Below, in pieces: positions 26,853 to 37,598 of a stretch of DNA of 47,945 nt. Under the pieces are notes generated by a model. The model was not told the DNA's origin, did no database searches, and saw nothing but the letters and a program-made list of their open reading frames with translations. The translations under genes and the position numbers were made by a program. Origin of the DNA: JACKFB01 sp041389525 (GTDB lineage Bacteria; Myxococcota_A; UBA9042; PHBI01; JACKFB01); NCBI GenBank assembly GCA_041389525.1, contig JAWKRR010000055.1, positions 1 to 47,945 of the forward strand, read 5' to 3'. Within the stretch, counting starts at the first letter, position 1. Each line of letters begins with the position of its first letter.

Positions 26853-29211
26853 GCGCATCTGCGGAGCGCATCCGGAGCGCATCCGGAGCGCACCGGCGGA
26901 GCCGCCTACGGGAGCGGCGGGACTGGGGGGCCATGTCGTCGTCGGTCGGGGCTCCCATGACTGCGGAGCCGGCTGGGGGTCGGCGCCTTGGGGCCAGGGC
27001 TCGGGGATCAGCTTCGCGGCTTGCTCTGGGGGGAGGCGGCGGTCGCCGATTCGGTAGACCGAGAGGGTCAAGGGGCCGGGGGGGCGCACGTCGGCGTAGG
27101 CGATGAGGAAGGCGGGCTCGGTGATGGTCAGGGTCTCGATGGGGGTCAGGGTGAAGGCCTCGTGCATCGCCTGGCACTGGGGGTTGATGGACTCGCCGGG
27201 GGCCAGGGCGAGGTAGCAGTAGAGGCCCTCGTAGTAGAGGGCGGGGGGCTCTGGGCCGGTGAGATGGAGGCGCTCCAGCGCGGTGGCGACGGGGACGCTC
27301 GCCTCGCGCGTGACGCGGTTGGCGGTCAGGGCGGCGACGATGGCGCGGGGGGAGAGGTCGCGGAAGCGGCGGCGGTTGTCGGGGAGGACGACGCGGGTTT
27401 GGGGGCCGACCAGCGGCGGGTCGCGGCGGCCGAGGTCCAGCGCCCAGGTGAGCTCGCGTTGCCAGTCCAGGGGGACGGCGCGGACTGCGGGCCACCAGAG
27501 GGTGGTGCCGAGGGCGCAGATGGCGAGGGCGGCGGCGAGGAGGCGGCGGGGGGAGGCGGCGAGGGCGGGGACGCGGGCGAGGAGGGATTCCAGCGCGATG
27601 GCGGCGAGGGCGACGACGGCGGGGAGGGCGGAGAGGTGGTAGCGGCTCCAGCGCCAGACGGTGATGCTGGCGTCCATGCGGGCGTAGAGGGCGAGGTAGG
27701 AGAGGACGATGAGGGGGAGGGCGATGGCGGCGCCGCGGAGGCCTCGGCGCCAGGCGATGAGGGCGCCGGCGAGGGTCAGGGGCCAGAGCCAGGCGGGGGT
27801 GGTGGCGAGGTCGAAGAAGGCGTTGCCGCGGGAGGGGATGACGAGGGCTGTGGCGAGGCGGGTGAGGCTGTCGAGGTTGACGGACTCGGCGTGCTGGGCG
27901 GTCGGGTCGAAGTACTGGGTGCTGGGGCGCCGGCGATGGTGAGGACGGTGGGGAGCAACAGCCAGGCGGCGAGGACGACCAGGGCGATGCGGGGGGGCGA
28001 GAGGAGGCGGGTGCGGACGCCGGGGCCGTGGGCGATGGCGAGCAGCGCGCAGGCGGGGACGAAGAGGGCGGCCTCGGGGCGGGTGATGACGGCGGCGGCG
28101 GTGGTGGCGACCAGGGCGGCGAAGGTGCGGAGGCGGCCTGTGCGGGCGGCGAGGGCGGCGAGGGCGAGGGCGGTGGTGGCCCAGAGGACGAAGGCGATGT
28201 GGGTGGCCTCTGACGCGCTGAAGCGGATGTGTTGGGGCCAGAAGGCGAAGAGCGCCGCGGTGATGAGGCCGGTGCGGCGGCGGTTGGTGAGCGCTGCGCC
28301 GAGGGCGTAGGCGGCGAGGACGGTGAGGGTGCCGTAGGTGATGTTGGCGAAAAACCAGGCGTCGTATGGGTTTTTGGCGAGGAGCGGGCCGATGAGGGCG
28401 GTCATCAGGTCGCTGCCCTGGGGGTAGTCTACGACGGGGCTGTCCCAGCGGATGGGGCTGGTGAGGGCGTGGACGTTGGGGAGGGGGTAGGCCTCGCGGA
28501 GGAAGGTGGGGTCGGCGATGACGCGCAGGGCGAGGGCGGCGGCGAGGAGGGCGGCGAGGGTGCAGGCGGTGCGGAGGCCGGGGGCGCCGGTGAGGCCGAG
28601 GTCGCGGCGGAGGGCGGGGGCGTCGATGAGGAGGGCGAGGACGGCGAGGGCGAGGATGAGGGCGAGGGCGAGCTGGCTGCCGTTGAAGGGGGCGGGGGCT
28701 CGGGGGCGGCGTCTTGGCGGGCTTGGGCGGCGGCGGCGGCGGCGGGTGAGGGGGGCGCGGCGGCGAAGGTCTTGTAGAAGGCGCCGGGGTCGTTGGCGGT
28801 GACCGCGGCGGCGAGGGCTTCGGCGGCGGGCGTTGGGGCGCCGAGGACCTCGACGGCGAAGGAGGCGGTCGCGCGGGGGGCGTCGGGGGCGCAGGCGCGG
28901 GCGCGGATTCGGAGGGCGCCGAGGGGGGCGCCGGCGGGGTCTTCGAGCAGGGCGTCGATGACGTCGTGGTCGGTGGCGATGGCGCGAAAGACCGAGGCGC
29001 CGGCTGTGTCTCCGATGGGGGCGCCGGCTTGGTGGGGGGCGAAGAGGGCGCGGATCTCGCGCTCGCGGCCGGGTTCGATGATGGGCTGGCGGTCGGCGGG
29101 CGCGGCGCAGGGGGCGGGCGCGGGGAGTTCGGCGCGGGCGGGTGCGACAGCCGTGACGAGGCCGGCGGTCCAGAGCAGGGCGGCGAGGGCGGTGTGACGT
29201 CGGCGGCGCAT
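26838..29211 (-). pseudogene. PMT/glycosyltransferase-like polytopic membrane protein, two frameshifts
   Basis: The protein is read in three frames. Part 1 (29211 to about 28700) has a signal peptide and a soluble domain of about 155 residues. Part 2 (about 28690 to 27930) reads FNGSQLALALILALAVLALL, then SPIRWDSPVVDYPQGSDLM and many membrane helices (NPYDAWFFANITYGTLTV, TRPEAALFVPACALLAI). Part 3 (about 27930 to 26838) reads QYFDPTAQHAESVNLDSL, more helices, and a soluble tail. The layout resembles PMT-type (dolichyl-phosphate-mannose) glycosyltransferases. The shifts lie in C-runs at 28684-28705 and at 27919-27932. Each needs only one base to restore a long protein of about 790 residues, so this is a recent pseudogene or has base-calling errors. 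The C-terminus runs into the repeats. Confidence 0.7.
26849..26894 (+). repeat. Short tandem repeat CGGAGCGCATC x4
   Basis: CGGAGCGCATC occurs at 26849-26859, 26862-26872 and 26873-26883, with a one-base variant at 26884-26894. On the minus strand it encodes the last residues (RMRSGCAP...) of the frameshifted membrane protein gene, whose stop lies inside the repeat array. Confidence 0.85.
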
Positions 29212-29320
29212 CGGGCGGCGAGCATACTCGGAAGCCGGCGCGGGGTCAGTCGGCGTCGGCGAGCTCGGCAGACTAGGCCGCCGGAGTCCCAGAGACGCTC
29301 TGCCCCCTCATGGCGATGAG

Positions 29321-29434
29321 CTAGGTCAGTGCGAGCGGTGGGATGGCGACGAGGACGCCAAGGAAGCCCGCGATTCGGCGAGCCGCACGTCGCCACTCGG
29401 CGCGATTCTGGGGCAGCAGTTTCAGGTCGCCCAC
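29321..29434 (-). CDS. Possible small membrane protein (37 residues)
   Basis: A GTG-initiated frame of 37 codons, 16 bases downstream of the desaturase stop and on the same strand. It has a polar N-terminus (LKLLPQNRAEWRRAARR) and one hydrophobic C-terminal segment (IAGFLGVLVAIPPLALT). The pattern looks protein-like, but there is no clear ribosome-binding site and no family is recognised. Otherwise 29212-29450 shows nothing. Confidence 0.22.
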   Translation of the reverse strand: MGDLKLLPQNRAEWRRAARRIAGFLGVLVAIPPLALT

Positions 29435-29450
29435 ACAGCGACGACGCCCG

Positions 29451-30590
29451 TCACGCGACTGCGCGTTCGGCCTCGGGCTCGGGCTCGGTGGCGCTGGGGC
29501 TCTCGGAGCGATGCATGTCGGCTTGGCCGGTCATCACCGCGACGGTCTTGCGCAGGCGCTTCCACACCGATTCTTGGACGTAGGGCACGCCGTGGCGCTC
29601 GCAGATGGCGCGGACCTCGGGCTGGATTTGCTGGTACTGCAGCATCGAGAGGTCGGGGAAGAGGTGGTGCTCGATCTGGTAGTTCAGCCAGCCGTGGAGG
29701 AAGTCGTTGAGGTCGCCGCCGGTCTTGAAGTTCGTGGAGCCGACGACCTGGCGGCGGTAGAACTCGGCGCGGTCTTTGGGCGGGCCGTCGAAGATGTGGA
29801 TGTCTTCGCCGACGTGATTGGTCGTGATGATGAGGAATGTGTGGAGGTTGGTGAGGACCTCGGCGCCGAGGTTATTGGCCAGGGCGCTGAAGGCGGCCCA
29901 GGGCCCGAGCGGGAGGTAGAGCGCCGGGTAGAGGGCGAACTGCGAGAGCACGTAGGGGCCGAAGCAGCGACGCCATAGCTCGGGCTTGGCGAACATCGTC
30001 GACAGGGGCTCGAGGGTCTCGCGCTCGGCGGCCTTCTTGCCCTGGCGGGCGCGCAGCTGTCGCAGGGTGTTCGGGGCGTAGTAGCTGAACTTCCAGGTGG
30101 TGGCGAAGGCGGCGAGCACCGCCAGCTTCACCGGCTGCGGCCAGCTCGCGTCGCGCAACCAGTCGATGTTCAGCTCGACGTGGTCGGGGTCGGCGTCCTC
30201 GCCAAGTCGGTAGTGGTGCTGTTGGTTGTGCTCGAAGGCCCACGCGTCGGGCGCGATCCAGTCGTTCCAGTCCAGCATGCGGCGCCAACCGCGGGCGAAA
30301 CCCTTGCTGGTGCGCGACTTCGGAGTGCCCGGCACGCGGTCGTAGCCCTTGTGCAGCACGTGATGCGCGACGGTGGACCAGCGCGCGGTGCGGCCCTGCG
30401 AGATCATCCAGGCAGAGAAAAGGTTCGGCGCCACCCAGGTCGTCGCCCAGCCTGCCGCGCTGCACAGCCGGCCCCAAGCCTCGATCTTGCGAAGGTGCGC
30501 CAGGTCGGCCGGGCCCGCGTCCCTGCGCACGCGAGCGCGCACGGCGTCCAGGTCACGAGCGAAGGCTTCGGCATCGAAATCGGCATTCAT
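29451..30590 (-). CDS. Membrane fatty acid desaturase
   Basis: A 379-residue acyl-lipid or acyl-CoA desaturase. The three histidine boxes that bind the di-iron centre are present: HHVLH (76-80), HNQQHH (121-126) and QIEHH (305-309). The QxxHH third box is typical of front-end desaturases, and the context NYQIEHHLFPDLSMLQYQQIQP matches that group. Several hydrophobic segments lie between the boxes. No cytochrome b5 domain (HPGG) is fused, so an external electron donor is needed. Product regiospecificity cannot be read. It probably makes unsaturated or polyunsaturated membrane lipids. It diverges from the lipoprotein gene at 30798. Confidence 0.93.
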   Translation of the reverse strand: MNADFDAEAFARDLDAVRARVRRDAGPADLAHLRKIEAWGRLCSAAGWATTWVAPNLFSAWMISQGRTARWSTVAHHVLHKGYDRVPGTPKSRTSKGFARGWRRMLDWNDWIAPDAWAFEHNQQHHYRLGEDADPDHVELNIDWLRDASWPQPVKLAVLAAFATTWKFSYYAPNTLRQLRARQGKKAAERETLEPLSTMFAKPELWRRCFGPYVLSQFALYPALYLPLGPWAAFSALANNLGAEVLTNLHTFLIITTNHVGEDIHIFDGPPKDRAEFYRRQVVGSTNFKTGGDLNDFLHGWLNYQIEHHLFPDLSMLQYQQIQPEVRAICERHGVPYVQESVWKRLRKTVAVMTGQADMHRSESPSATEPEPEAERAVA

Positions 30591-30797
30591 GGCTCGCGTG
30601 GCTACAGCCCCCGGAGGCCCCGGTCAAGCCGCTTTGTGGGGTCGCGTGCGATTCGGGCGGCGGCGCTGGTCCGCGCTGGCATGGAGCTTGCTCAGGTATG
30701 GCTGCGCTCGACGCATCGCCGCGCTTTTCAACCTGTTCGCGTGATGGCTGTGTGTCAAACTGCCACATTTTGTGGAAATTGTTCCCGCGGGCTTGCC

Positions 30798-31826
30798 ATG
30801 AATCGCTTCTTGTTTGGGGTCGGGCTGGCGCTCTTGCTCGGTGTCGGCTGTGACGCGGCGGAGTCGACCGGCGGGGCGGATATCGCGGTCGGGCTCGACG
30901 CGGTGGCTGCCGGGGCGGGCGACCTGCCCATGATGGGCGCGGCGGCCTGCGAGCCGAGTTGGGAGCCGCCCACCGCGGCGTTGGTCGCTGCGGAGAGGTC
31001 GGCGCAGCACACGGCGCGCTTTCATGCGGATATGGGGCGCTTTCTCGACGGCTCGACGCCCGTGTTCGTCGGGACTTTCAGCGCGCGGGACACTCGCGGC
31101 GGCTGGGACTCGGAACACGGGGATGGCGTGGTGGAGTCTGGGGCGGCGCTTGCTTGGGTGGGGCCGGAGACCTGGCCGGGGCCGGGGCGGCTGCTGGTTG
31201 TTGTCGAGGTCGCGACGGGGCGGGCGGTCTCGTTGAGGCAATTGGACAGCGCGCCGGGGCGTACGGAGGGCTCGCTCGTGATGGACTGCTCCGGGAGCTA
31301 CAGCTACCCGTCGAGCTGCACGGGGTGCGTGGCGCCGCTGGACTTGGGTGCTGAGAAGATCCAGCTAGCGCCGACGGAGTTGGCGGGGAAGTGGTGGTCT
31401 GGGGGCCAGCCGGCGAATCTCAGCATCGAGGTGTCCCTGACGCGTGTTGCCGCGGCCGATGTCACTGTCGAGCAGGCGTTAACGCTTGGTGGTTCGGCCT
31501 GCACTCCGCCGGGCCTCGCCGCGGCATTTCGCGTGGAGGAGGGCGCGCTCGTCACGACCGTCAGCGATTACTGGAATCGGTCGGTGGACGCGCCCGGCTG
31601 CTCGGTCGCGTGCGCGGCGCACGAAGGCGCGCCCCGGCCCGACGGCGTCTCGGTCATGGGCGGCTGCTACCAGGAGCTGCAGTGGTCCGGCGAGGTCTAC
31701 GCGCCCATAGAGGACCCGAGCGCCATCGGGTTGCGCGATGTTCAGCTCGGCGCGGTGACGGTCTGCTGCAACTACGCGGATCCCTGCGGCGGCGCCGCGC
31801 TGTTCAACCGGTGCTTCGCCGAGTGA
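30798..31826 (+). CDS. Cys-rich lipoprotein of unknown function
   Basis: A 342-residue predicted lipoprotein: signal peptide NRFLFGVGLALLLGVGC (Cys18 in a lipobox-like GVGC). The mature protein has about a dozen cysteines, many in pairs (CSGSYSYPSSCTGC, APGCSVACAAHEG, CCNYADPC), suggesting disulfides in an exported fold. No recognised domain or catalytic motif. A short inverted repeat, CCACA-TTT-TGTGG, lies at 30763-30775, 23 bases before the start, and could be an operator. No co-transcribed neighbour. Confidence 0.78.
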   Translation: MNRFLFGVGLALLLGVGCDAAESTGGADIAVGLDAVAAGAGDLPMMGAAACEPSWEPPTAALVAAERSAQHTARFHADMGRFLDGSTPVFVGTFSARDTRGGWDSEHGDGVVESGAALAWVGPETWPGPGRLLVVVEVATGRAVSLRQLDSAPGRTEGSLVMDCSGSYSYPSSCTGCVAPLDLGAEKIQLAPTELAGKWWSGGQPANLSIEVSLTRVAAADVTVEQALTLGGSACTPPGLAAAFRVEEGALVTTVSDYWNRSVDAPGCSVACAAHEGAPRPDGVSVMGGCYQELQWSGEVYAPIEDPSAIGLRDVQLGAVTVCCNYADPCGGAALFNRCFAE

Positions 31827-32549
31827 CCTACCGCTTGACGGTGGCGGCGTATGCGCCGCGGAAGGCTCGGACGTGGCGCGTCTCTTTCGGGCGCGGGGCT
31901 TGGTTATTCTTGACCTCGATAGCCGTGGCCGGGCCGCGTCGCTCGATGACGGGGCGCCCGCCGAGTTGACCCTCCGCCGGGGCCACAGGTCGGTCGCGAC
32001 GAGATTTCCGAGGCGCGCGCCCGCCGGATTACCGCAACGATCAGCCAAGCGCCGGGCAGTCGTCATAAATCCAGCGGGCCGAAGGTGACGGCGATGCGCT
32101 CGGGTCCTGGCACGCAGCTTGCTTCGGTTCGCCCAAGCTCGCGCCAATTCGCGCCGATCCGGTGGCGTCTCGACGCGCTGCTGTGCCCTTTCACGCATTC
32201 GCGAGAACGCGCTGTGTCGTATCGCCACACATCGTCGCCGGAAGATGGGGTCAAATACACTCATTTCTCATTTTATGGACGAGTAAGTACGGAGCATCGC
32301 GTGGCGGTTCTTGGGTCTTGCTCAGCGACCGCGGTGGGGCTTCCCCGGTACTGGAACCCGCAGCGACTCCGCTCGTCGCGCGGCGGCTGGGACGCGATGT
32401 GCTTGTTTGCTTGGGCGAGAACGTCAGCGAGGTAATTGTATCGCGCAAATCCTTTCAGTTGCTGGTAGAAAATATGAGAAATGAGGGTGTTTGACCCCAA
32501 TGATGGGGTGTTTGACCCCAACGATCGCGAAGATGCTGATGGAACGCGG
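31827..32549. other. Intergenic region with a mini-element
   Basis: No credible gene is visible in 31827-32245. The right part contains the inverted-repeat mini-element (32246-32499) and a tandem GGTGTTTGACCCCAA(T/C)GAT pair (32486-32504 and 32507-32525) just upstream of the acyltransferase start. Confidence 0.5.
32246..32499. mobile_element. MITE-like inverted-repeat element without transposase
   Basis: A left end at 32246-32274 (TGGGGTCAAATACACTCATT...) and a right end at 32469-32499, read on the opposite strand (TGGGGTCAAACACCCTCATT...), form an inverted repeat of about 30 bases with about 27 matches. The element spans about 254 bp and encodes no complete transposase. The interior is AT-richer at its ends than the surroundings. 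TGGGGTCAAA ends occur around REP-associated transposase relics in many genomes; that link is my inference. I see no clear target-site duplication. Confidence 0.6.
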
Positions 32550-33619
32550 ATGGAACTCATCGAGACAAGGCACTTCGGTGCGCTGCGGGCCGAGTGGGGA
32601 GCGCTCGCGTTGGCCTCGGGCGGCGACAACATCTTCGGCACGCACAGCCTGTTGAGCCGCTGGCTGGCGCACTTCGGCACGCCGGAGCATCGGCTGCTGC
32701 TTCACCGCCGCGCGGGTCGCCTCACCATCGGGGCCCTGGTGCGCACCACGCCGCGCGGGCTGACCGTCGAGCGCTACGCCCTGGAGGTGCCGCCCTTGGT
32801 CGCCGATCGCACCGAGCGCGCCCCGTTCGGCCCGCTGCTCGACGGGCTCGCGCGCAGGGGCGACGTCGACGAGCTGGTCCTCTACCGCCTGCCCGCCACC
32901 CCCGCCACCCGCCGCGCGCTGACGTCCGCCGCCGCCGGCCGCTTCGCCGTGCTCGCCCGCGACCCGGAGTCGGCCCACCGGATCGACCTAGCCCAGCCCT
33001 TCTCCGCCTGGCTCCACAGCCGCCCCAAGAAGGTCCGCGCGGAGCTGCGGCGCAAGGCCTGCAAGCTCGGACGCGAGCTCCCCGCGGCGGAACTGCGCCT
33101 ACTCCACGGCCGAGCAGCCGGCCTCGCGGCCATCGAGGAAGTCGAACGCGACGGCTGGAAGGACCAAGCCGGCACCGCCATCATCTCGACTGACGCGGAG
33201 CGCGGCTTCTACGGTGACCTGCTCGACCTGCCCGAGGCCCGGCTCTACCTGCTCGACTCCGGCACCGCGCCCCTGGCCTACGCCCTGTGCCTCGCCCACC
33301 GCGGCCGCCTCTACGCGCTAAAGAGTTCCTACGCCGCCGCCCATGCCGCGCTCTCGCCCGGCGTCGTTCTCTTCCACCGCCTACTCGAGCACCTCGCCGG
33401 GACCGACCCGACCCTGCACACCCTGGAGCTGCTCGGCTCCGACGCCCGCTGGAAGCGCGAGCTCGCCAGCCGCAGCCCACAGCTCTGCACCTGGCAGCTC
33501 CTGCGCACGTCGCCCCGCCGGCAAATCTACGCCGAAGCGTACCGCCTGATGACCGCACGGCCCCGCCTCCACGCGCTCGTCGTGCGCGCCCGCGCCGCCG
33601 CCGCGCGGAGCCGTCGCCC

Positions 33620-33623
<4 letters not shown>
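32550..33623 (+). CDS. CelD/BcsL-type GNAT acyltransferase
   Basis: A 357-residue protein of the Acetyltransf_6 (CelD/BcsL) type of GNAT-fold transferase. Visible features are an N-terminal fold IETRHFGALRAEWGALA...NIFGTHSLLSRW, a central LHSRPKKVRAELRRKACKLGREL segment with the basic K.R...RR pattern of this family, AAIEEVERDGWKDQAG and a C-terminal core PLAYALCLAHRGRLYALKSSYAAAHAALSPGVVLFHRLL. Members acylate exopolysaccharide, amino-acid or peptidoglycan precursors; the acceptor is unknown here. The ATG at 32550 lies beside the mini-element. The stop overlaps the carbamoyltransferase start (ATGA), so the two genes are coupled. Confidence 0.82.
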
Positions 33624-35326
<1,703 letters not shown>

Positions 35327-35374
35327 GGCGCGCGGCCGAATCAGGTGGCCCGACCCCAGGCTGCGCTCCCGGGC

Positions 35375-36811
35375 CTAGCCTCTTCCAGCAGCCTTGACCT
35401 GCTCGTACGCGGCCAGCGCCGCCTGGCGCGCTTCGGCGTGGTCGACGACGGGAGCCGGGTAGCTCGCGCCCAGGGTCACACCGGCTGACGCGAGGGCGAG
35501 CGGGCTTATCTCCCACGGGCTGCGGCGGTCTCGCGGCGGCAGGGCCGCTAGCTCGGGGACCCAGCGCGCGACGTAGGCGCTGTCTGGGTCGTAGCGCTTG
35601 GACTGGAGCGTCGGGTTGAACACGCGGAAGTAGGGGGCTGCGTCGGCGCCGCAGCCGGCCGCCCACTGCCAGCCGAGGGTGTTGTTGGCGAGGTCGGCGT
35701 CGACCAGCGTGTCCCAGAACCAGGCGGCGCCGTGCTGCCAGGCGATACGCAGGTCCTTGGTCAGAAAGCTCGCGACCAGCATGCGGACGCGGTTGTGCAT
35801 CCAGCCGGTTGTCCACAGCTCGCGCATGCCGGCGTCGATGATGGGGAAGCCCGTGCGCCCGCGCTGCCAGGCGGCGAGTCCCTCCGGGTCGTCGGCCCAG
35901 GGGAAGGCGGCGAAGCGTGGGTCCAGCGGGTGCTCGGGGGTGTCGGGGTAGTGGTAGAGCAGGTGGTGGCTGAACTCGCGCCAGTAGAGCTGGCGCAGCC
36001 AGGGCTGGCCTGTCTGCTGGCCCAGCGCGCTGGCGACCGCGTGCCAGGCTTGGCGAGCGCTCAGCTCGCCGAAGGTCAGGTGCGGGGACAGGCGGCTGGT
36101 GCCGGCCTGCGCCGGGAGGTCGCGGCCGTCCGCGTAGTCGGCGCCCGGACCCGCGGCGAACGACGCCGCCAGCGCCTGAGCGCCAGCCTCGCCGGGAGAC
36201 CACGCCGCGCGCAGGCCGGCCGCCCAGTCCACGCTGGGCAACAGCCCGAGATCGGCGGCTGACAGTGAGGAGATATCAGGCGAAACGGAGGGCAGGGTCC
36301 TGGGCGGCGGCGTCGGCGTGTCGGGGGTCGCCGTCTCCAGGCAGCGCTTCCAAAAGGGCGTAAACACTCGGTAGGGCGTGCCGCTACCCGTCGCGATCTC
36401 CCACGGCTCGTGCAGCAGCGCGCCGCCAAAGCTGTGGGCATCGACGCCGTCATCGCGCAGCCCGCGCTTGACCGCCGCGTCCCGCGCGATGACCGCCGGC
36501 TCGTAGCGCCGCGTCCAGTGCACGGCCGTCGCCCCGGTCTCGCGCACGAGCGCACGCAGCGCCTGCAAAGTCGGCCCCCTGCGCACCACCAGCCGGCTGC
36601 CCAACGCCCGGAGCGACGCCTCCAACGCGCTCAGGCTCTGATGCAACCACCAGCGGCTCGCAGCACCCGGCTGCCACGGCGCCTCCTCGTCAGGAGCGTG
36701 GATGTAGACCGGGATCACCCGCGCGCCCGTCGCCAAGGCCGCGCCCAGCGCCGGGTGATCGGAGAGCCGCAGGTCCTTGCGGAACCAGACGATGACCGGG
36801 CGGCGCTCCAC
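35375..36811 (-). CDS. phr: Deoxyribodipyrimidine photolyase
   Basis: A 478-residue DNA photolyase repairing cyclobutane pyrimidine dimers with light. N-terminal alpha/beta domain: VIVWFRKDLRLSDHPALGAAL and IPVYIHAPDEEAPWQPG. C-terminal FAD domain: SRLSPHLTFGELSARQAWHAV, QLYWREFSHHLLYHYPD, TGFPIIDAGMRELWTTGWMHNRVRMLVASFLTKDLRI and the FAD/tryptophan-chain block WQWAAGCGADAAPYFRVFNP, all typical of class I CPD photolyases. The start is taken as GTG at 36811, one base after the stop of the formyltransferase gene; an upstream in-frame ATG at 36877 would overlap that gene and add unrelated residues. It is last in the glnS-formyltransferase-phr operon. Confidence 0.95.
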   Translation of the reverse strand: MERRPVIVWFRKDLRLSDHPALGAALATGARVIPVYIHAPDEEAPWQPGAASRWWLHQSLSALEASLRALGSRLVVRRGPTLQALRALVRETGATAVHWTRRYEPAVIARDAAVKRGLRDDGVDAHSFGGALLHEPWEIATGSGTPYRVFTPFWKRCLETATPDTPTPPPRTLPSVSPDISSLSAADLGLLPSVDWAAGLRAAWSPGEAGAQALAASFAAGPGADYADGRDLPAQAGTSRLSPHLTFGELSARQAWHAVASALGQQTGQPWLRQLYWREFSHHLLYHYPDTPEHPLDPRFAAFPWADDPEGLAAWQRGRTGFPIIDAGMRELWTTGWMHNRVRMLVASFLTKDLRIAWQHGAAWFWDTLVDADLANNTLGWQWAAGCGADAAPYFRVFNPTLQSKRYDPDSAYVARWVPELAALPPRDRRSPWEISPLALASAGVTLGASYPAPVVDHAEARQAALAAYEQVKAAGRG

Positions 36812-36812
36812 C

Positions 36813-37598
36813 CTACTGCCGCTCGCGGCCTTCGCTGGAGCCGGGCTGGGGTTCGAGGACCACCTGCACCCCAACACGGCGGCCGTCCTCGGTACGGAAG
36901 TAGGCGCCGGGGTAGGGCGGGAAGGTGCGGGCCCGCAGCAGGTTCAGCAGGTCGCGGGCGGTGGTGGGGGCGTCGAGGTCGATCTCGTCGATGGCGGCGA
37001 CGTCTTTGACGCGGTGGGCGCGGAAATTGCCCGCGGGCTGTGGGGTGCGCGGCAGGGTGCCGGCGGCCAGGGCGGGCCAGGCGTCGCGGAACAGGCTTAT
37101 CGCGGCCTCGTTGAGCTTTCGGTAGAGCGTCTCGCCGGTGTCCCAGGGCTCGACCGGCACGGCGCGCTGGGCGGCGATGTCGCCGGTGTCCACGCCCTCG
37201 TCGACCCAGTGCAGCGTCGCGCCGGCGGGCGTGCCTTCGACCATGGCCCAGACATTCGGGTAGGCGCCGCGGCCGTGCGGCAGCAGCGACGGGTGCAGGT
37301 TCACGACCCCGCGCGGGAAGCTGTCGAGCAGCGGGCGGCGCAGGATGTAGCCGAAGTAGAGCGACACGCCCAGGTCCGGCGCCAGGGCTCGGATGGCGTC
37401 CAGCGTCGCCGGAGTGTCCAGGGTCGAGCCGTCGAACACGCGGTCCGGAGGCAACGCCAGCGCGGTCAGCAAGGCCTCGCCCGCCGCCCGCCGGCCCTCC
37501 GGATGCACGACCGCCCCCACGACCTCGGCGCCCACCTCGCGCAGCCACCCGGCCAGCGCCGCCCCCACCGGCCCATTCGCGAAGAGCAGGACCCTCAC
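36813..37598 (-). CDS. Formyltransferase (methionyl-tRNA/sugar type)
   Basis: A 261-residue N10-formyltetrahydrofolate-dependent formyltransferase. The catalytic triad is present: Asn100 and His102 in NLHPSLLPHG and Asp140 in VDEGVDTGDI. An N-terminal Rossmann-like strand (VLLFANGPVGAALAGWL) and a C-terminal formyl_trans_C-like part (AIDEIDLDAPTTARDLLNLLRARTFPPYPGAYF) flank it. It is about 50 residues shorter than a typical Fmt, and LHPSLLPHGRGAYPNVWAM resembles sugar-amine formyltransferases. A nucleotide-sugar substrate is thus as likely as Met-tRNA. The start is GTG, overlapping the glnS stop (GTGA). Confidence 0.85.
   Translation of the reverse strand: MRVLLFANGPVGAALAGWLREVGAEVVGAVVHPEGRRAAGEALLTALALPPDRVFDGSTLDTPATLDAIRALAPDLGVSLYFGYILRRPLLDSFPRGVVNLHPSLLPHGRGAYPNVWAMVEGTPAGATLHWVDEGVDTGDIAAQRAVPVEPWDTGETLYRKLNEAAISLFRDAWPALAAGTLPRTPQPAGNFRAHRVKDVAAIDEIDLDAPTTARDLLNLLRARTFPPYPGAYFRTEDGRRVGVQVVLEPQPGSSEGRERQ

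Noticed and set aside
26384..26893. Short open frames across the repeat array on both strands
   Set aside because: They only translate the repeats (MPRRQLVFWRSADIDEK and similar) and overlap on both strands.
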